A stretch of 64,000 bases of DNA from CAZXWN01 sp964644695 [NCBI: uncultured bacterium] (GCA_964644695.1 CAZXWN010000001.1:310001-374000), one strand, 5' to 3'. Shown: positions 1-9,566, numbered from the stretch's first letter. Notes: generated by a model from the letters alone, not told the origin. Numbers and translations are program-made.

Positions 1-1125
1 TAAAGCCTTTTCTGTTTTATTCCCTTTTAGAAGGAACGCAAGCCTAATTTCTTGAAGAATAATTGTCTCAGAATTATCTGTAACCACCAAGTCAAGGAGG
101 TCTGATAATAAATCAAAGTCTTTATCCGAATAATCTTTTAATATAGCCTGTAACGGTTCGATGATATCGTTGGTCTTATGCTGATGAGACAGATATTTGA
201 TTTCAGCAATTTTCCATTCAGTATTGTGAGGGTCAAGTTTTTTTAAATGTAATAAAGTCTGATGGTATGATTCAAAATCTTTTGCTTTTTCTTGAATCAA
301 TAGCATAGAACGTAAAGTAATTACCGCATTTGCAATTAAGCCAGAATTAATTTCCAGTTGTGATTTTGGAGCAAGCCATTCAATGTTATCTGGCTGCAGA
401 GAAGAAAGGACATCAAGTAACACCTTAAGATACTCTGGTTTGTCGGATACCGATGACAGTATTTTCCGAAGGGCAGTAATTAATAATTCATTTTGATTGT
501 TTTTATGGAAAAGATCTATTAGCTCATGAACAATTGAAAGCTTATATTCAGATTTAAACAATATGTCTTTGATAGTTGTGTCAATTAGTTTTATATTCTC
601 TGAGCGCAAATATATGTTTAATAAAACAAATTTCTGTTTTATATATATATCTTTGTTTTCTAACTTTTCTGCAATAAGAATGGATTGTTCAAGTATTTCG
701 CAATCATCCGGGAGAAGCTGCGACAAATTTAAAAAACGGTCTAGAGCTTCTTCATCTTTACCATTATTGACTAGATTATTACATTCAGAAAGTGCTGCAT
801 TTTTATACGACTGTATGTCAAAACCAAGTGATGATGAAAGTTTAAGGAAAGCTGCATCTGATGGGTACTGAGTTAGGGCGCAATATAAATCAAAAAATGA
901 ACCCCCTTTATGTCCCGTACATAATGGATATGCACACTTAAACTGGTGCTGAGAATCATCAAGATGTAGACTGTGCAGGATTAGCTCTTTGTGAAAGGGG
1001 CAACGCAGGGAATGCTTGCCATTATCCAATCTGACCTGATCTGGGGCTAAATTTAACTCACTTACCAAAAAATCGGCAGTTAAGCTGGAATTGAGTTGTT
1101 TGATGATATTTAAATCTACTTGCAT
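1..1125 (-). CDS. CHC2-type zinc-ribbon protein with helical TPR-like repeats (partial, cut by left edge)
   Basis: The reading frame is open from an ATG at 1125 to the window edge (375 codons, no stop), so the C terminus is missing. Residues about 38-85 resemble the zinc ribbon of DnaG primases: C42-P-F-H45, then C64 and C69 followed by a Gly-rich turn and an FFDLY helix. The second cysteine pair is C-x4-C rather than the usual C-x2-C. From about residue 100 the protein is a run of amphipathic helices with TPR-like character (for example DEEALDRFLNLSQLLPDD). No TOPRIM catalytic domain is visible in the part present. DnaG zinc ribbons contact template DNA; here a nucleic-acid-binding role is inference only. 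It lies downstream of the NHL/SPOR gene on the same strand, separated from it by a terminator hairpin. Function unknown. Confidence 0.8.
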   Translation of the reverse strand, partial: MQVDLNIIKQLNSSLTADFLVSELNLAPDQVRLDNGKHSLRCPFHKELILHSLHLDDSQHQFKCAYPLCTGHKGGSFFDLYCALTQYPSDAAFLKLSSSLGFDIQSYKNAALSECNNLVNNGKDEEALDRFLNLSQLLPDDCEILEQSILIAEKLENKDIYIKQKFVLLNIYLRSENIKLIDTTIKDILFKSEYKLSIVHELIDLFHKNNQNELLITALRKILSSVSDKPEYLKVLLDVLSSLQPDNIEWLAPKSQLEINSGLIANAVITLRSMLLIQEKAKDFESYHQTLLHLKKLDPHNTEWKIAEIKYLSHQHKTNDIIEPLQAILKDYSDKDFDLLSDLLDLVVTDNSETIILQEIRLAFLLKGNKTEKAL

Positions 1126-1156
1126 AGCCCCTCATATAACCCAAGATTGATAAATA

Positions 1157-1186
1157 AGGGGAAGAGGATTCGCATCCTCTTCCCCT
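1157..1186 (-). terminator. Rho-independent terminator after the NHL/SPOR gene
   Basis: A perfect 13-bp stem (1157-1169 with 1174-1186) encloses a TCGC tetraloop. Read on the minus strand it is followed by TTATTTAT. It sits 9 nt beyond the stop codon of the large minus-strand gene and before the start at 1125, so it should end the upstream transcript. Confidence 0.8.
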
Positions 1187-1195
1187 ATACCCAAT

Positions 1196-4100
1196 TTATA
1201 GCGAATAAATCTTAATGTTATCAATATACATGATTGCTGTTGTTGCTGGATTATCACGAATTGATAATGTATTTAAATGTTCAGGGTTACCTGGAATACG
1301 TGCGCTTTGAACTACAGTTTGATTATTAATAAATGCATCTACTGTTGAGTCGTTCAAATTCATAATGTACTTAACATGAGCCCAAGAACCCAGTTGATAT
1401 GGTACCGATTCTCCCTGGAGTCGGAGTGAAGAGTTTGAACCATCTTCTGTTGTATGAATTACCGTATGAACTGCTTTACGGAAATCTTCATCAGATTCGA
1501 TATATAAGCCCAAGAAATACTTGTTCTTAGTCTCACAGTTTATATCAAATTCAACAGCAAATTTACCCTTCATATCTGGAAATTTACAACGATAGTGAGT
1601 ACTGGCACTTCCGTTTGGTTTTTCAAATGCTAGTGAATATCCCATATTATTAGCCACTACTTTATCGCTGACCTTTAATGAAGCATGGGAGTACTCGCCC
1701 ATCCATCCTGATACGGGTTCGCCCAAAGTATCACTGTCATAACTTTGCTCAAATACGGGTGTTATTTCCGCTGGAGTAACCGGAGGTACAACGACGGGAA
1801 CAGCCGGGGGAGGAGTAACTTGAGTTCCAGCTATTGTTGCCTCAGGAGACGGTTGAGCCGAAATAGAAATTTGAGGTGCAGGTTCAGCTGTTGCTGGTGG
1901 TGTTGAGGGTACAGCTGGCCGATTAATTGAAATAGTTGGAATAGCATCCTGCGTGGTAGCTGGTGCTGGTGTCGGTGGTGTTACTTCCTGTGCCGTTGTT
2001 ACCTTTTGCTCGGCTTCATTAAGTCTTCCACCCTCTTTTCGTAGCATACGAAGACGTTCAACCTTTCCACGAGGTTCTGGATTGTTCGGATCTAAGGCTG
2101 CGGCTGTCAGTAATAAGCTTTCTGCTTTGTCCCATTCCTTACGTTCCATGGCTTCAAGCCCCTGCCGAAGATATTCTTCGCCTTGTTTTTTTTGTTCCAT
2201 CTGTTCTTCAGTTAATTCACGTTCAGCACTGTGATCAACCGGTGGGGCAATCATGTCGTTAAGCCCTTTGGCTTTCTTGCCCTTAGGTAACTTAGGTTCT
2301 TTGGCTTTCTTGGGTTTAGCTGGGCGAGCCTTAATAGCAGAAATAGCTTTTTGAATACCAATAATAATACCCGCTAAAAGAACTATTCCGATAATTGCAT
2401 ACACAGCATACCAAACATAAGTTTTCCAACCAGACGCATCTGATGATGTTGTAGCATTTTGTGTTTCCTTCATACCCTGTTCTGCTTCAATTTTTGCAAT
2501 AGCATCTGAAGCTGTTCTTCCAATTGGAGAATTGGGGTCTTTGGAAAGGATTTCCTGATATTTACTCCGAGCTAGTTCATAGTTCTTATTGATATAAGCA
2601 TCTTGAGCTTCTTTTCCAATAGCCTGAAGTTCATCATTCAGTTTCGCTTTCGCTTCCATTTCGGCTTTTACGGGATCTGGAAGATTTTCTCTAAACTTAC
2701 GAGCTAATGGTAAAAAGTAATTTGCATTTGCATTACGTGGATCTATTTTGAGGACGCTTTCCCATTTTGCAATAGCAGAGTCCATATTGCCTTGTTTATA
2801 GAGGTTTGCGGCATCATCATTTAATTGACGGACTTGATTTTGCTTATCTTCAGCTTCAGCTTTTTGCAGTTTTTCTGTTTCAAGTTTTTTCCGTTGTTCG
2901 CTGGATAAACTTTCAATCGTACTTTTCAATTGTTTGATGATTTCTTCATTATCTTGTTGTTTCTGAAGAATGCTTTCGAGTTGTGCAATGGCTTCGAGAG
3001 GTTGACCCTGACTGACCATTTTTTCAGCTTCTTGTTTTTTTGTATCAATCGATTTTTTCTCTTCGTCAGACAATAGTGAGGATACAACTTCACCGGCTTT
3101 GACTACCTTTGCATTCGGATAGCCAGAATTGATTAATTCTTTTAGTAATCCCTGAGCTGCTTTTTCATTTGGATAATTACCAACGGTGACATCCCATGTT
3201 GGAGGAATATTATCGAGGAAAACGGGATATCGCCCCTGAGATTCCAAAATTGCTTTTAATTTGGCACCGTCCAAAGATTCTCTGTACTGATTGACGAGAA
3301 CACGGTATGCAATAGTGGGTGTATAAACCTTATCCGTTACCTTTGCAGCAAAGATCCAAAATGATTTTCCAGCATTCGGGAACACCAAGCTTTTCGTAAG
3401 ATGTTCACTGATGCGCTTGGCATCATTAATGGATGCGAATGGACCCATGCGGACTTTCTTTAACATTACATTGTTTAAAGCGGGTTCTTCAATAACGTGG
3501 ACATTCGCATAACCCAGTTTTTCAATTGCAGCTTTTAATCCACTGGCATTCTGCCCCGAAGCATATGCTGCAACTTGTAGCCAATAACCCACTGAGCCTT
3601 TTTCAGCTTTTGTTACTGTAGGAGCTGCTTTATTAGTGGCTGTGAGTTGTGCCGGGAAGAATTTAACGCTTTGATTCTTATCATTTATAATCCAAGCACC
3701 GTTGAATCCAGGCCAATCAATTTTACCTTGTAATTCTTTTGCAACATTTTCAGCATCCGCTAATGTTTTATACTTGCCAATGACCAAACGGTTTAAATTA
3801 TCTGTTCCACTTGTGAGTATCTCGATATCAGAGTAATTCATTTTTTGAATATACTCTTTCATGGCCCGGGCATTGTCCGCATTGGAGAAGGCACCGACTT
3901 GTATCCTTAAAATTGAACCTGCGGTTACTACCGGTGTGGTTTCCGGTGAGGTTACGGCAACAGCTTTAATGTCGGTAGCCCAAACCTGTAATGGTGCAGC
4001 TGAGAACTGAGCAACCACCATTTTCCCATTATCTGTAAAAGCAACACCTCTGGGTAATCGAAGCCGTGGTGTTCCACCGCTGATTTCCTGAATAAATCGA

Positions 4101-4906
4101 CCATTTTGTTCATAAACGAGAATTCTGTTAGAACCGCCTTCACTTACATAGACACGATTATCAGGGCCAATATTTACTGCACCTGGATCGTTTAATCCAG
4201 TTATGAACGGTTCGAAACGACTAAAAGTGACACTGTTTCCATTTACTCTTCCTGTGGCTCGAAGAACTGTCCCTGGTTTTTCGGAGACAATGTAGAGTGT
4301 ATCTGCATTATTAGAGACTGCGAGGCCACGAAAGTTCTCATAACTTCTTGGTATAGCAATGGGGCTTCCTTCTAAATCTCGGCCATTCGCATCAATAATA
4401 TGGACAGAATGTCCAGTTTTTTCAGCAATGTAGAGACGTCCTTGTTGATCCGAGTCAATATCTCCTACTGAATAGGGAAGTTTGAAACCCTGTAAGGGAC
4501 TTCCATCAGAAGATTTAAATTTAAATACAAATCGGTCACCGGCGAAAGAGTCGCAAGTAATATAAACAATTCCACCTACAACTGCACATCCGGAAGGATT
4601 TTCAATTCTGTATCTTCTCCCTGATGCATCTAAACCAGTGGAAATCGGAGAAAAAGTGGATGAACGACCATCTTTTTCGACTATTCGGACATTGTTGTCT
4701 GAATAGACAGGTATCCAAATACGTCCATCTTGTTCAAATTCAGGGAATTGGGCTCCATTCATAGGGCGCCCCATGGTGCCAGACTGCTGGAATGCAGCGA
4801 TTGCAAAGGCTGATATTAAAAGTACAAAACCAATAACAATCAGAGACTTAATGGCATTCCATCGTGTGCTTGTGTGTTTTTTCTTGGAGACTGGATAAGT
4901 CTTCAT
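1196..4906 (-). CDS. Giant membrane-anchored NHL-propeller / triple-SPOR / TPR / concanavalin-like protein
   Basis: 1236 residues, start ATG preceded by AAGGAGA. Domains in order: short cytoplasmic tail; membrane segment about 18-39; NHL-type beta-propeller repeats about 50-315 (motifs such as DQQGRLYIAEKTGHSVHII and LPRGVAFTDNGKMVVAQF); three consecutive SPOR-like domains at about 330-400, 437-510 and 530-605 (LRIQVGAFSNADNA, YWLQVAAYASGQNA, YRVLVNQYRESLDG); a Gln/Glu/Lys-rich helical and TPR region about 610-805; a second membrane segment about 826-850; a Lys/Pro-rich linker and another TPR about 905-955; a Pro/Thr-rich spacer; and a C-terminal beta-sandwich about 1055-1236 resembling LamG/concanavalin-like domains. 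SPOR domains bind denuded peptidoglycan at division sites, so a cell-wall or division scaffold is possible. That role is inference; I know no characterised protein with this domain order. Confidence 0.85.
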   Translation of the reverse strand: MKTYPVSKKKHTSTRWNAIKSLIVIGFVLLISAFAIAAFQQSGTMGRPMNGAQFPEFEQDGRIWIPVYSDNNVRIVEKDGRSSTFSPISTGLDASGRRYRIENPSGCAVVGGIVYITCDSFAGDRFVFKFKSSDGSPLQGFKLPYSVGDIDSDQQGRLYIAEKTGHSVHIIDANGRDLEGSPIAIPRSYENFRGLAVSNNADTLYIVSEKPGTVLRATGRVNGNSVTFSRFEPFITGLNDPGAVNIGPDNRVYVSEGGSNRILVYEQNGRFIQEISGGTPRLRLPRGVAFTDNGKMVVAQFSAAPLQVWATDIKAVAVTSPETTPVVTAGSILRIQVGAFSNADNARAMKEYIQKMNYSDIEILTSGTDNLNRLVIGKYKTLADAENVAKELQGKIDWPGFNGAWIINDKNQSVKFFPAQLTATNKAAPTVTKAEKGSVGYWLQVAAYASGQNASGLKAAIEKLGYANVHVIEEPALNNVMLKKVRMGPFASINDAKRISEHLTKSLVFPNAGKSFWIFAAKVTDKVYTPTIAYRVLVNQYRESLDGAKLKAILESQGRYPVFLDNIPPTWDVTVGNYPNEKAAQGLLKELINSGYPNAKVVKAGEVVSSLLSDEEKKSIDTKKQEAEKMVSQGQPLEAIAQLESILQKQQDNEEIIKQLKSTIESLSSEQRKKLETEKLQKAEAEDKQNQVRQLNDDAANLYKQGNMDSAIAKWESVLKIDPRNANANYFLPLARKFRENLPDPVKAEMEAKAKLNDELQAIGKEAQDAYINKNYELARSKYQEILSKDPNSPIGRTASDAIAKIEAEQGMKETQNATTSSDASGWKTYVWYAVYAIIGIVLLAGIIIGIQKAISAIKARPAKPKKAKEPKLPKGKKAKGLNDMIAPPVDHSAERELTEEQMEQKKQGEEYLRQGLEAMERKEWDKAESLLLTAAALDPNNPEPRGKVERLRMLRKEGGRLNEAEQKVTTAQEVTPPTPAPATTQDAIPTISINRPAVPSTPPATAEPAPQISISAQPSPEATIAGTQVTPPPAVPVVVPPVTPAEITPVFEQSYDSDTLGEPVSGWMGEYSHASLKVSDKVVANNMGYSLAFEKPNGSASTHYRCKFPDMKGKFAVEFDINCETKNKYFLGLYIESDEDFRKAVHTVIHTTEDGSNSSLRLQGESVPYQLGSWAHVKYIMNLNDSTVDAFINNQTVVQSARIPGNPEHLNTLSIRDNPATTAIMYIDNIKIYSL

Positions 4907-4962
4907 AAATAATAAATCTCCTTGCGGGATGTTTTATTCATTCTGCTTCAGGCAAATAATAC

Positions 4963-4987
4963 AGATTCGATTATATAACTCGAATCT
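4963..4987. promoter_or_regulatory. Inverted repeat overlapping a putative -10 box (candidate operator)
   Basis: Perfect 8-bp arms AGATTCGA (4963-4970) and TCGAATCT (4980-4987) flank a 9-nt centre, TTATATAAC. On the minus strand the centre and adjoining base give TATAAT (complement of 4970-4975), a perfect sigma-70 -10 hexamer directed toward the NHL/SPOR gene about 65 nt away. No convincing -35 was found. A repressor site is inference. Confidence 0.4.
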
Positions 4988-5083
4988 ATTGAATACATTA
5001 TATTTTAATTGAAAATTATTAAATTCAAACCTTTTTTTCACTTCAATGGCAAAAGAATACAAATATTTGAATGCACAACCGAC

Positions 5084-5111
5084 AATCGAACAAAATCGAT
5101 CTCGTTCGATT
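5084..5111. repeat. Dispersed palindromic repeat, copy A (degenerate)
   Basis: Arms AATCGAACAAAATC (5084-5097) and GATCTCGTTCGATT (5098-5111) form a 28-bp near-palindrome with two mismatches, both of which would be G-U pairs in RNA on one strand. It shares the CGAACAA..TCGATC..GTTCGAT core with copies at 20123, 39589 and 53846. It lies in a divergent intergenic region. Confidence 0.8.
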
Positions 5112-5265
5112 CATCTTCGTTTGGTCTATTCTTCTAAAAAATTATATACCTAATAGAACTATTATTTATATATTTACTTGATAATTATCTGATTATGATT
5201 AGATAGACGAATAAGTTAAAATCAGATGATGTAACTTGTATCAATATTTATAGAAGGATTTTAGA

Positions 5266-6096
5266 ATGATTAAGTGTGGAGAAAATATACAGGTTGGTGA
5301 GGGTAATCCTCTTTTAGTTATCGCTGGGCCCTGTGTCATTGAAAATGAAGACATAGTAATGTCAATAGCTGAAAAAGCTTTAAATATTACCCAGAAGATA
5401 GGGTTGCCCTATATTTTTAAGGCTTCCTTCGATAAAGCTAATCGTAGTTCTGTTGATAGTTTCAGGGGCCCCGGTATATCAAAGGGCTTGGAGATACTGA
5501 ACAAAGTCAAGAATACCTTTAAAATCCCAGTTCTTACGGATATCCATGAATGCAGTCAGATTAAACCTGTCGCTGAAGTTGTAGATATTATCCAAATACC
5601 GGCTTTTTTGTGTCGACAAACTGATTTATTAGTTGAGTCAGCCAAAACAGGCTTAGTTGTAAATGTAAAAAAAGGGCAGTTTATTTCCCCTTATGATATG
5701 AAGAATGTTGTCGATAAGTTGGAATCTACTGGAAATAAGAAAATAATGCTGACCGAACGGGGAACATTTTTTGGTTATAACAATCTGGTTGTTGATTTTC
5801 GGGGATTACCTGTTATGAGAAATTTTGGATATCCCGTAATATTTGATGCAACCCATAGTGTGCAAAGACCTGGTGGCGCTGGATCATCTTCGACAGGTGA
5901 CCGCGAGTTTATTGCGCATTTATCAAGAGCGGCTATGGCTGTTGGATGTGATGGCGTGTTTTTGGAGACCCATCCAAATCCAGAAAAAGCTCTTTCAGAT
6001 GGCCCTAATATGGTTGCTTTGGCTGATTTGGAAAGACTTTTGACCCAATTAAAAAGTGTTCACGAATTAGTTGAAACCAATGGATTTAATAAATAA
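5266..6096 (+). CDS. kdsA: 3-deoxy-D-manno-octulosonate 8-phosphate synthase (metal-dependent class)
   Basis: 276 residues, the family's usual length. Condenses phosphoenolpyruvate with D-arabinose 5-phosphate to KDO 8-phosphate, the first committed step of KDO for the lipopolysaccharide inner core; cytoplasmic. Visible hallmarks are IAGPCVIE (Cys23), KASFDKANRSS, TDIHE, IQIPAFLCRQTDLL, ERGTFFGYNNLVVDFRGLP and the DATHSVQRPGG loop. Cys23 stands where the metal-dependent Aquifex-type enzymes have their ligand Cys and the E. coli type has Asn, so this should be the metal-requiring class. Ribosome site GAAGGA lies 8 nt before the ATG. Monocistronic on the plus strand; the next gene converges on it. 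It is the best evidence in the window for an outer membrane with lipopolysaccharide. Confidence 0.95.
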   Translation: MIKCGENIQVGEGNPLLVIAGPCVIENEDIVMSIAEKALNITQKIGLPYIFKASFDKANRSSVDSFRGPGISKGLEILNKVKNTFKIPVLTDIHECSQIKPVAEVVDIIQIPAFLCRQTDLLVESAKTGLVVNVKKGQFISPYDMKNVVDKLESTGNKKIMLTERGTFFGYNNLVVDFRGLPVMRNFGYPVIFDATHSVQRPGGAGSSSTGDREFIAHLSRAAMAVGCDGVFLETHPNPEKALSDGPNMVALADLERLLTQLKSVHELVETNGFNK

Positions 6097-6130
6097 TTTT
6101 TAAAAACTGTCTTAGGATTTTATAACGGAT

Positions 6131-8461
6131 TTATTTATTTTTATTTTTTTCTTTTAAGCAAAGGTAAACCAACAGTGTAATACTGCTAAAAAGTCCTGAT
6201 ACAGATAGTAATAATCCCAAAACAAGAGTCGATGGCCAGTAGATTAAGTCCAGATGGTTATTTCCAGCGGGGACTGAAAAAGTCATAAAAGGATGATTTA
6301 TCTGTTCAACTGAAATCTTTTTTCCATTGAGTTTGGCTTTCCATCCATTGGCATAATTCTCAGAGATATAAACCATTCCTTTGTAGGGCATCTTAATGTC
6401 AATACTTATATGGTTCGGATTCAAATAATGGGTGTGAGCCATAATTGATTTCTGCTGAATTTCTTTTAGTGATGCTTGAGATAAAAACAAGTTATCTGGG
6501 TATCCAAAGGAACGAGGCAATGTCTCAGGATTAAAATATTCCAAGACTCCATTTTTTTTCGTGTTTAATTTCAGATACTTTGTATTCAATGGCACGGATG
6601 AATATATTCTACTAACATTCATCAAGCTGATTGTTTTTACAGGTTCATCTTCATTTACAGCAGGATCCATCCAGACTCGTGGGCCTGAATCCTTCCAAAA
6701 TCCAACCTGTGCTTGCCGGAGATGATTTTCATATTCATTGAGAACGACCGCATCATATCCCCTGATGTCGGCATCCCCGGTTAAAGTTGCAACATTGGGT
6801 GGATATGCAGTCCATTCATCTAGTGATAATAATCTTCCCGAGGATAGCGTATTAACATAGTCCGTTTTACATTTAACCTCTAAAGGGTAGGGTAATTTAA
6901 TAACTGGATTATACCCATATCCAAAGTGAAATAAATTGGTAATAGTAAGTGCTAAAATTCCGAACCCCATAATATTTCTTAACTTGAAGTTGGGTTTTGC
7001 AGATAACAGGAAAAGTGACAATAAAAAACATATAGAAGGTAAAATCCAGAATACAGTGGTCTGATATATTTGAGTTCCCAGGTAGGGGAGGACCGTTTGA
7101 ATATTATTGTCAATTAGTGGACTTAAAAAGTATTGAAGGAATTGGGGGCTGAATTTGAAAGGAATAAAGGAAAGAGGTAATAAGAAACAAATCAACAAAG
7201 CTGGGGCAGGGATTTTTACTATATTTTTCTTTAAGAAACAACTTAATGTTTCACTAGACAAAATTATCAATGCTAAAGAGATGATAATGACCATTCTTTT
7301 GGGGTGGATTAATGAGATGCCGGGAAGGTGCGCGAGAATCTTTCCTATTATTGGAATGTCATAGGCCAGAATAAAACTTAGAACGAGTGTGATTATCCAG
7401 AACCAATAATAACTTGATCGTGACAACACAAATATTCCAATTATCCCCAATAGTAAGGGGAGAATTCCAACATACCCACTGACGGCCTCATTGTAATTAA
7501 ACTGGTAAAAGATATCGGGTTTGATCCACTCATTCATTAATGTGGGATTGCCAAAAAAGTCGGGGAATATCCATGTAACCAGGGAACGAATTGCCTGGCT
7601 GTCATTTGCTAATCCCAGGGATCTTTCTTTGAGTGCTGTGGAATTTTTCATGTATTCTAGAAAAGGTATCCATTGAATACAGGAAATGAGAAATATAGAT
7701 AATCCTGCAATTAAAAGAATCCGAGATACATGGTTAAACCGTAAACCATCTTGATACAAACAATACGCACCAATGACTAAGAGAGACATGAAAATTGTTT
7801 CAGGATGACCACCTAACAAGATACATAACAAACAAAACATCCATCCTGCCAGAATGTATGGAGAAATCTTGCAATGCAATTTGTCGGTGAAATAAAGAAT
7901 CAGTGGTATCCAGATAAATGAATTTGTATGTGGGTGCCCCAACCACAATACTTGAAATCCAAATAACATGAAAGTAATCCCACCAAACAATGCTGCCAAG
8001 AAGTGTAATTTGCGTTCATGCAGGTATAAAAACATTCCCCATCCAGATACTAATAATTTACTGAAAGCAACGAGAAATAATCCCCATTGTAAGGGTAAAA
8101 ACCAGGACATTAGATTAGATGGATATAAAAGAGCCGATTGGCTGTTGGCAAGGAATGGCGCTCCACAATATTGAGCAGAATTCCATAAAGGCAATGTTCC
8201 CTTTTGTATCCAGTGTGAGGTGAAAACTCGCCACGGTATAAACTGTAATGCCTGATCTGATAATAAATAATTTTGGGGAGTTGCTGTCAATTGGTTTGTT
8301 TGGTAGGGATACCAATGAAATAAAAGATCTACAGGTCCAAGGCAAGTATTCTTAAATAAAGAAGATGGATTTAAGAATATCCCTGCAGTGATAAAAATTA
8401 ACAGCAACCCCCAGAACAAATGATTGTTTACCTTAGCAAGTTTTTTTAGTAATGTTTTCAT
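6131..8461 (-). CDS. YfhO-type polytopic membrane protein (GT-C-like glycosyltransferase)
   Basis: 776 residues with about a dozen hydrophobic helices after a short basic N terminus, then a soluble C-terminal domain. The early loop WRVFTSHWIQKGTLPLWNSAQYCGAPFLANSQSA (split across the first luminal loop) and the late YISENYANGWKAKLNGKKI segment match the bacterial YfhO/DUF6044-like family, which shares the GT-C fold of lipid-linked sugar transferases. In Gram-positives YfhO proteins glycosylate lipoteichoic acids; the acceptor here is unknown. It converges on kdsA with a 34-nt gap and is divergent from argC. Two further large polytopic proteins of similar type lie at 30570-32603 and 39268-40626. 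Family assignment is fairly sure, substrate is not. Confidence 0.8.
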   Translation of the reverse strand: MKTLLKKLAKVNNHLFWGLLLIFITAGIFLNPSSLFKNTCLGPVDLLFHWYPYQTNQLTATPQNYLLSDQALQFIPWRVFTSHWIQKGTLPLWNSAQYCGAPFLANSQSALLYPSNLMSWFLPLQWGLFLVAFSKLLVSGWGMFLYLHERKLHFLAALFGGITFMLFGFQVLWLGHPHTNSFIWIPLILYFTDKLHCKISPYILAGWMFCLLCILLGGHPETIFMSLLVIGAYCLYQDGLRFNHVSRILLIAGLSIFLISCIQWIPFLEYMKNSTALKERSLGLANDSQAIRSLVTWIFPDFFGNPTLMNEWIKPDIFYQFNYNEAVSGYVGILPLLLGIIGIFVLSRSSYYWFWIITLVLSFILAYDIPIIGKILAHLPGISLIHPKRMVIIISLALIILSSETLSCFLKKNIVKIPAPALLICFLLPLSFIPFKFSPQFLQYFLSPLIDNNIQTVLPYLGTQIYQTTVFWILPSICFLLSLFLLSAKPNFKLRNIMGFGILALTITNLFHFGYGYNPVIKLPYPLEVKCKTDYVNTLSSGRLLSLDEWTAYPPNVATLTGDADIRGYDAVVLNEYENHLRQAQVGFWKDSGPRVWMDPAVNEDEPVKTISLMNVSRIYSSVPLNTKYLKLNTKKNGVLEYFNPETLPRSFGYPDNLFLSQASLKEIQQKSIMAHTHYLNPNHISIDIKMPYKGMVYISENYANGWKAKLNGKKISVEQINHPFMTFSVPAGNNHLDLIYWPSTLVLGLLLSVSGLFSSITLLVYLCLKEKNKNK

Positions 8462-8528
8462 ATGGATTAACCTAATGGATTGTATAATAAATTAATATTA
8501 AATAGTTTGGAAATGAAAGGGGTTTACT

Positions 8529-9566
8529 ATGATTCGGGTTGGTATTATTGGTTCCGCTAGTTTTACCGGAGGAGAACTGCTCCGATTATTAAGCAGACAT
8601 CCTGAAGTCAAAGTGACCTGTCTAGAATCTTCTAGTAATGCAGGTAAAAAAGTTTTTCAAGTTCATCGTCAGTTATTAGGATTATATGATTTGACTCTAC
8701 AAACATATAATCGTGATCAAATTAAAAGTGAATGTGATGTGGTATTTATTTGTCGTTCATCAGGCGGGTCGATGAAATTTATTCATGATCTATATGATGA
8801 AAATGATAATTTAAAGATAATTGACCTTGGCGGTGATTTTAGACTCCAAGATGTAAGTCTTTATCCAAAATGGTACAAATTTGACCATATTTGCCCCGAT
8901 TTGGTTAAAAAGGCTGTTTTTGGTTTATCGGAAATTCATACAGATGCTATAAAAAAAGCAAAATTGTTATCGAATCCAGGATGTTATGCGACTTCGATAT
9001 TATTAGCATTAATTCCACTTATAGCCGAAAAATATGTGGTTTTAGACTCAATTAAGGTCACTTCTTACTCAGGAATGTCAGGTGCCGGGAAAACACATAA
9101 AGAAGGTTTTAACTTGTTTATGGATGCTTATGGCAATGCTCGCCCCTACAGAGTAGGGACGCATCAACACACACCTGAAATTGAAGGACAGTTAAAGATT
9201 TTTAGTGATAATGACATTAAGATTACGTTTGTACCCCATGTTATGCCCATTGATCGAGGAATATTAACTGAAATATGGTGTTCTCCACAAAGCCCCTATC
9301 AATTTGAAAGTTTGATGGAGGTTTATTTAAAATACTATCAAAATAGGCCCTTTATTCGTCTACGGCAACAGGGTGATTATCCTCAAGTGGCAGATGTGAA
9401 TTATACAAACTTCTGCGATATCAGTTGGGACTATGACGCAAGAACTAATTCACTCATTATTTTTTCGGCGGAAGATAATGCTATTAAAGGAGCTAGTGGG
9501 CAAGCAATTCAAAATATGAACCTCATGTTTGGATTCCCGGAAACCACAGGATTACCAGGTTTTTGA
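8529..9566 (+). CDS. argC: N-acetyl-gamma-glutamyl-phosphate reductase
   Basis: 345 residues. NADPH-dependent reduction of N-acetylglutamyl 5-phosphate to the semialdehyde, third step of arginine synthesis. The N-terminal Rossmann segment reads VGIIGSASFTGGELLRLL; the catalytic cysteine is in SNPGCYATSILL (Cys152); VTSYSGMSGAGKTHKEG and the His-rich YRVGTHQHTPEIEGQ follow as in type 1 ArgC. Ribosome site AAAGGGG lies before the ATG. No other arginine gene is in the window. The WecA-like gene follows after 21 nt, so the two are probably co-transcribed. Confidence 0.95.
   Translation: MIRVGIIGSASFTGGELLRLLSRHPEVKVTCLESSSNAGKKVFQVHRQLLGLYDLTLQTYNRDQIKSECDVVFICRSSGGSMKFIHDLYDENDNLKIIDLGGDFRLQDVSLYPKWYKFDHICPDLVKKAVFGLSEIHTDAIKKAKLLSNPGCYATSILLALIPLIAEKYVVLDSIKVTSYSGMSGAGKTHKEGFNLFMDAYGNARPYRVGTHQHTPEIEGQLKIFSDNDIKITFVPHVMPIDRGILTEIWCSPQSPYQFESLMEVYLKYYQNRPFIRLRQQGDYPQVADVNYTNFCDISWDYDARTNSLIIFSAEDNAIKGASGQAIQNMNLMFGFPETTGLPGF

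Larger units (their letters stand above)
4907..5265. other. 359-nt divergent intergenic region
   Basis: AT-rich spacer between the minus-strand NHL/SPOR gene and kdsA. It holds an inverted repeat around a TATAAT on the minus strand (4963-4987) and one copy of the dispersed palindrome (5084-5111). kdsA has a ribosome site GAAGGA at about 5252-5257. A TTGATA at 5178-5183 might be a kdsA -35 element, but no good -10 follows it. I see no ORF or structured RNA here. Confidence 0.6.
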
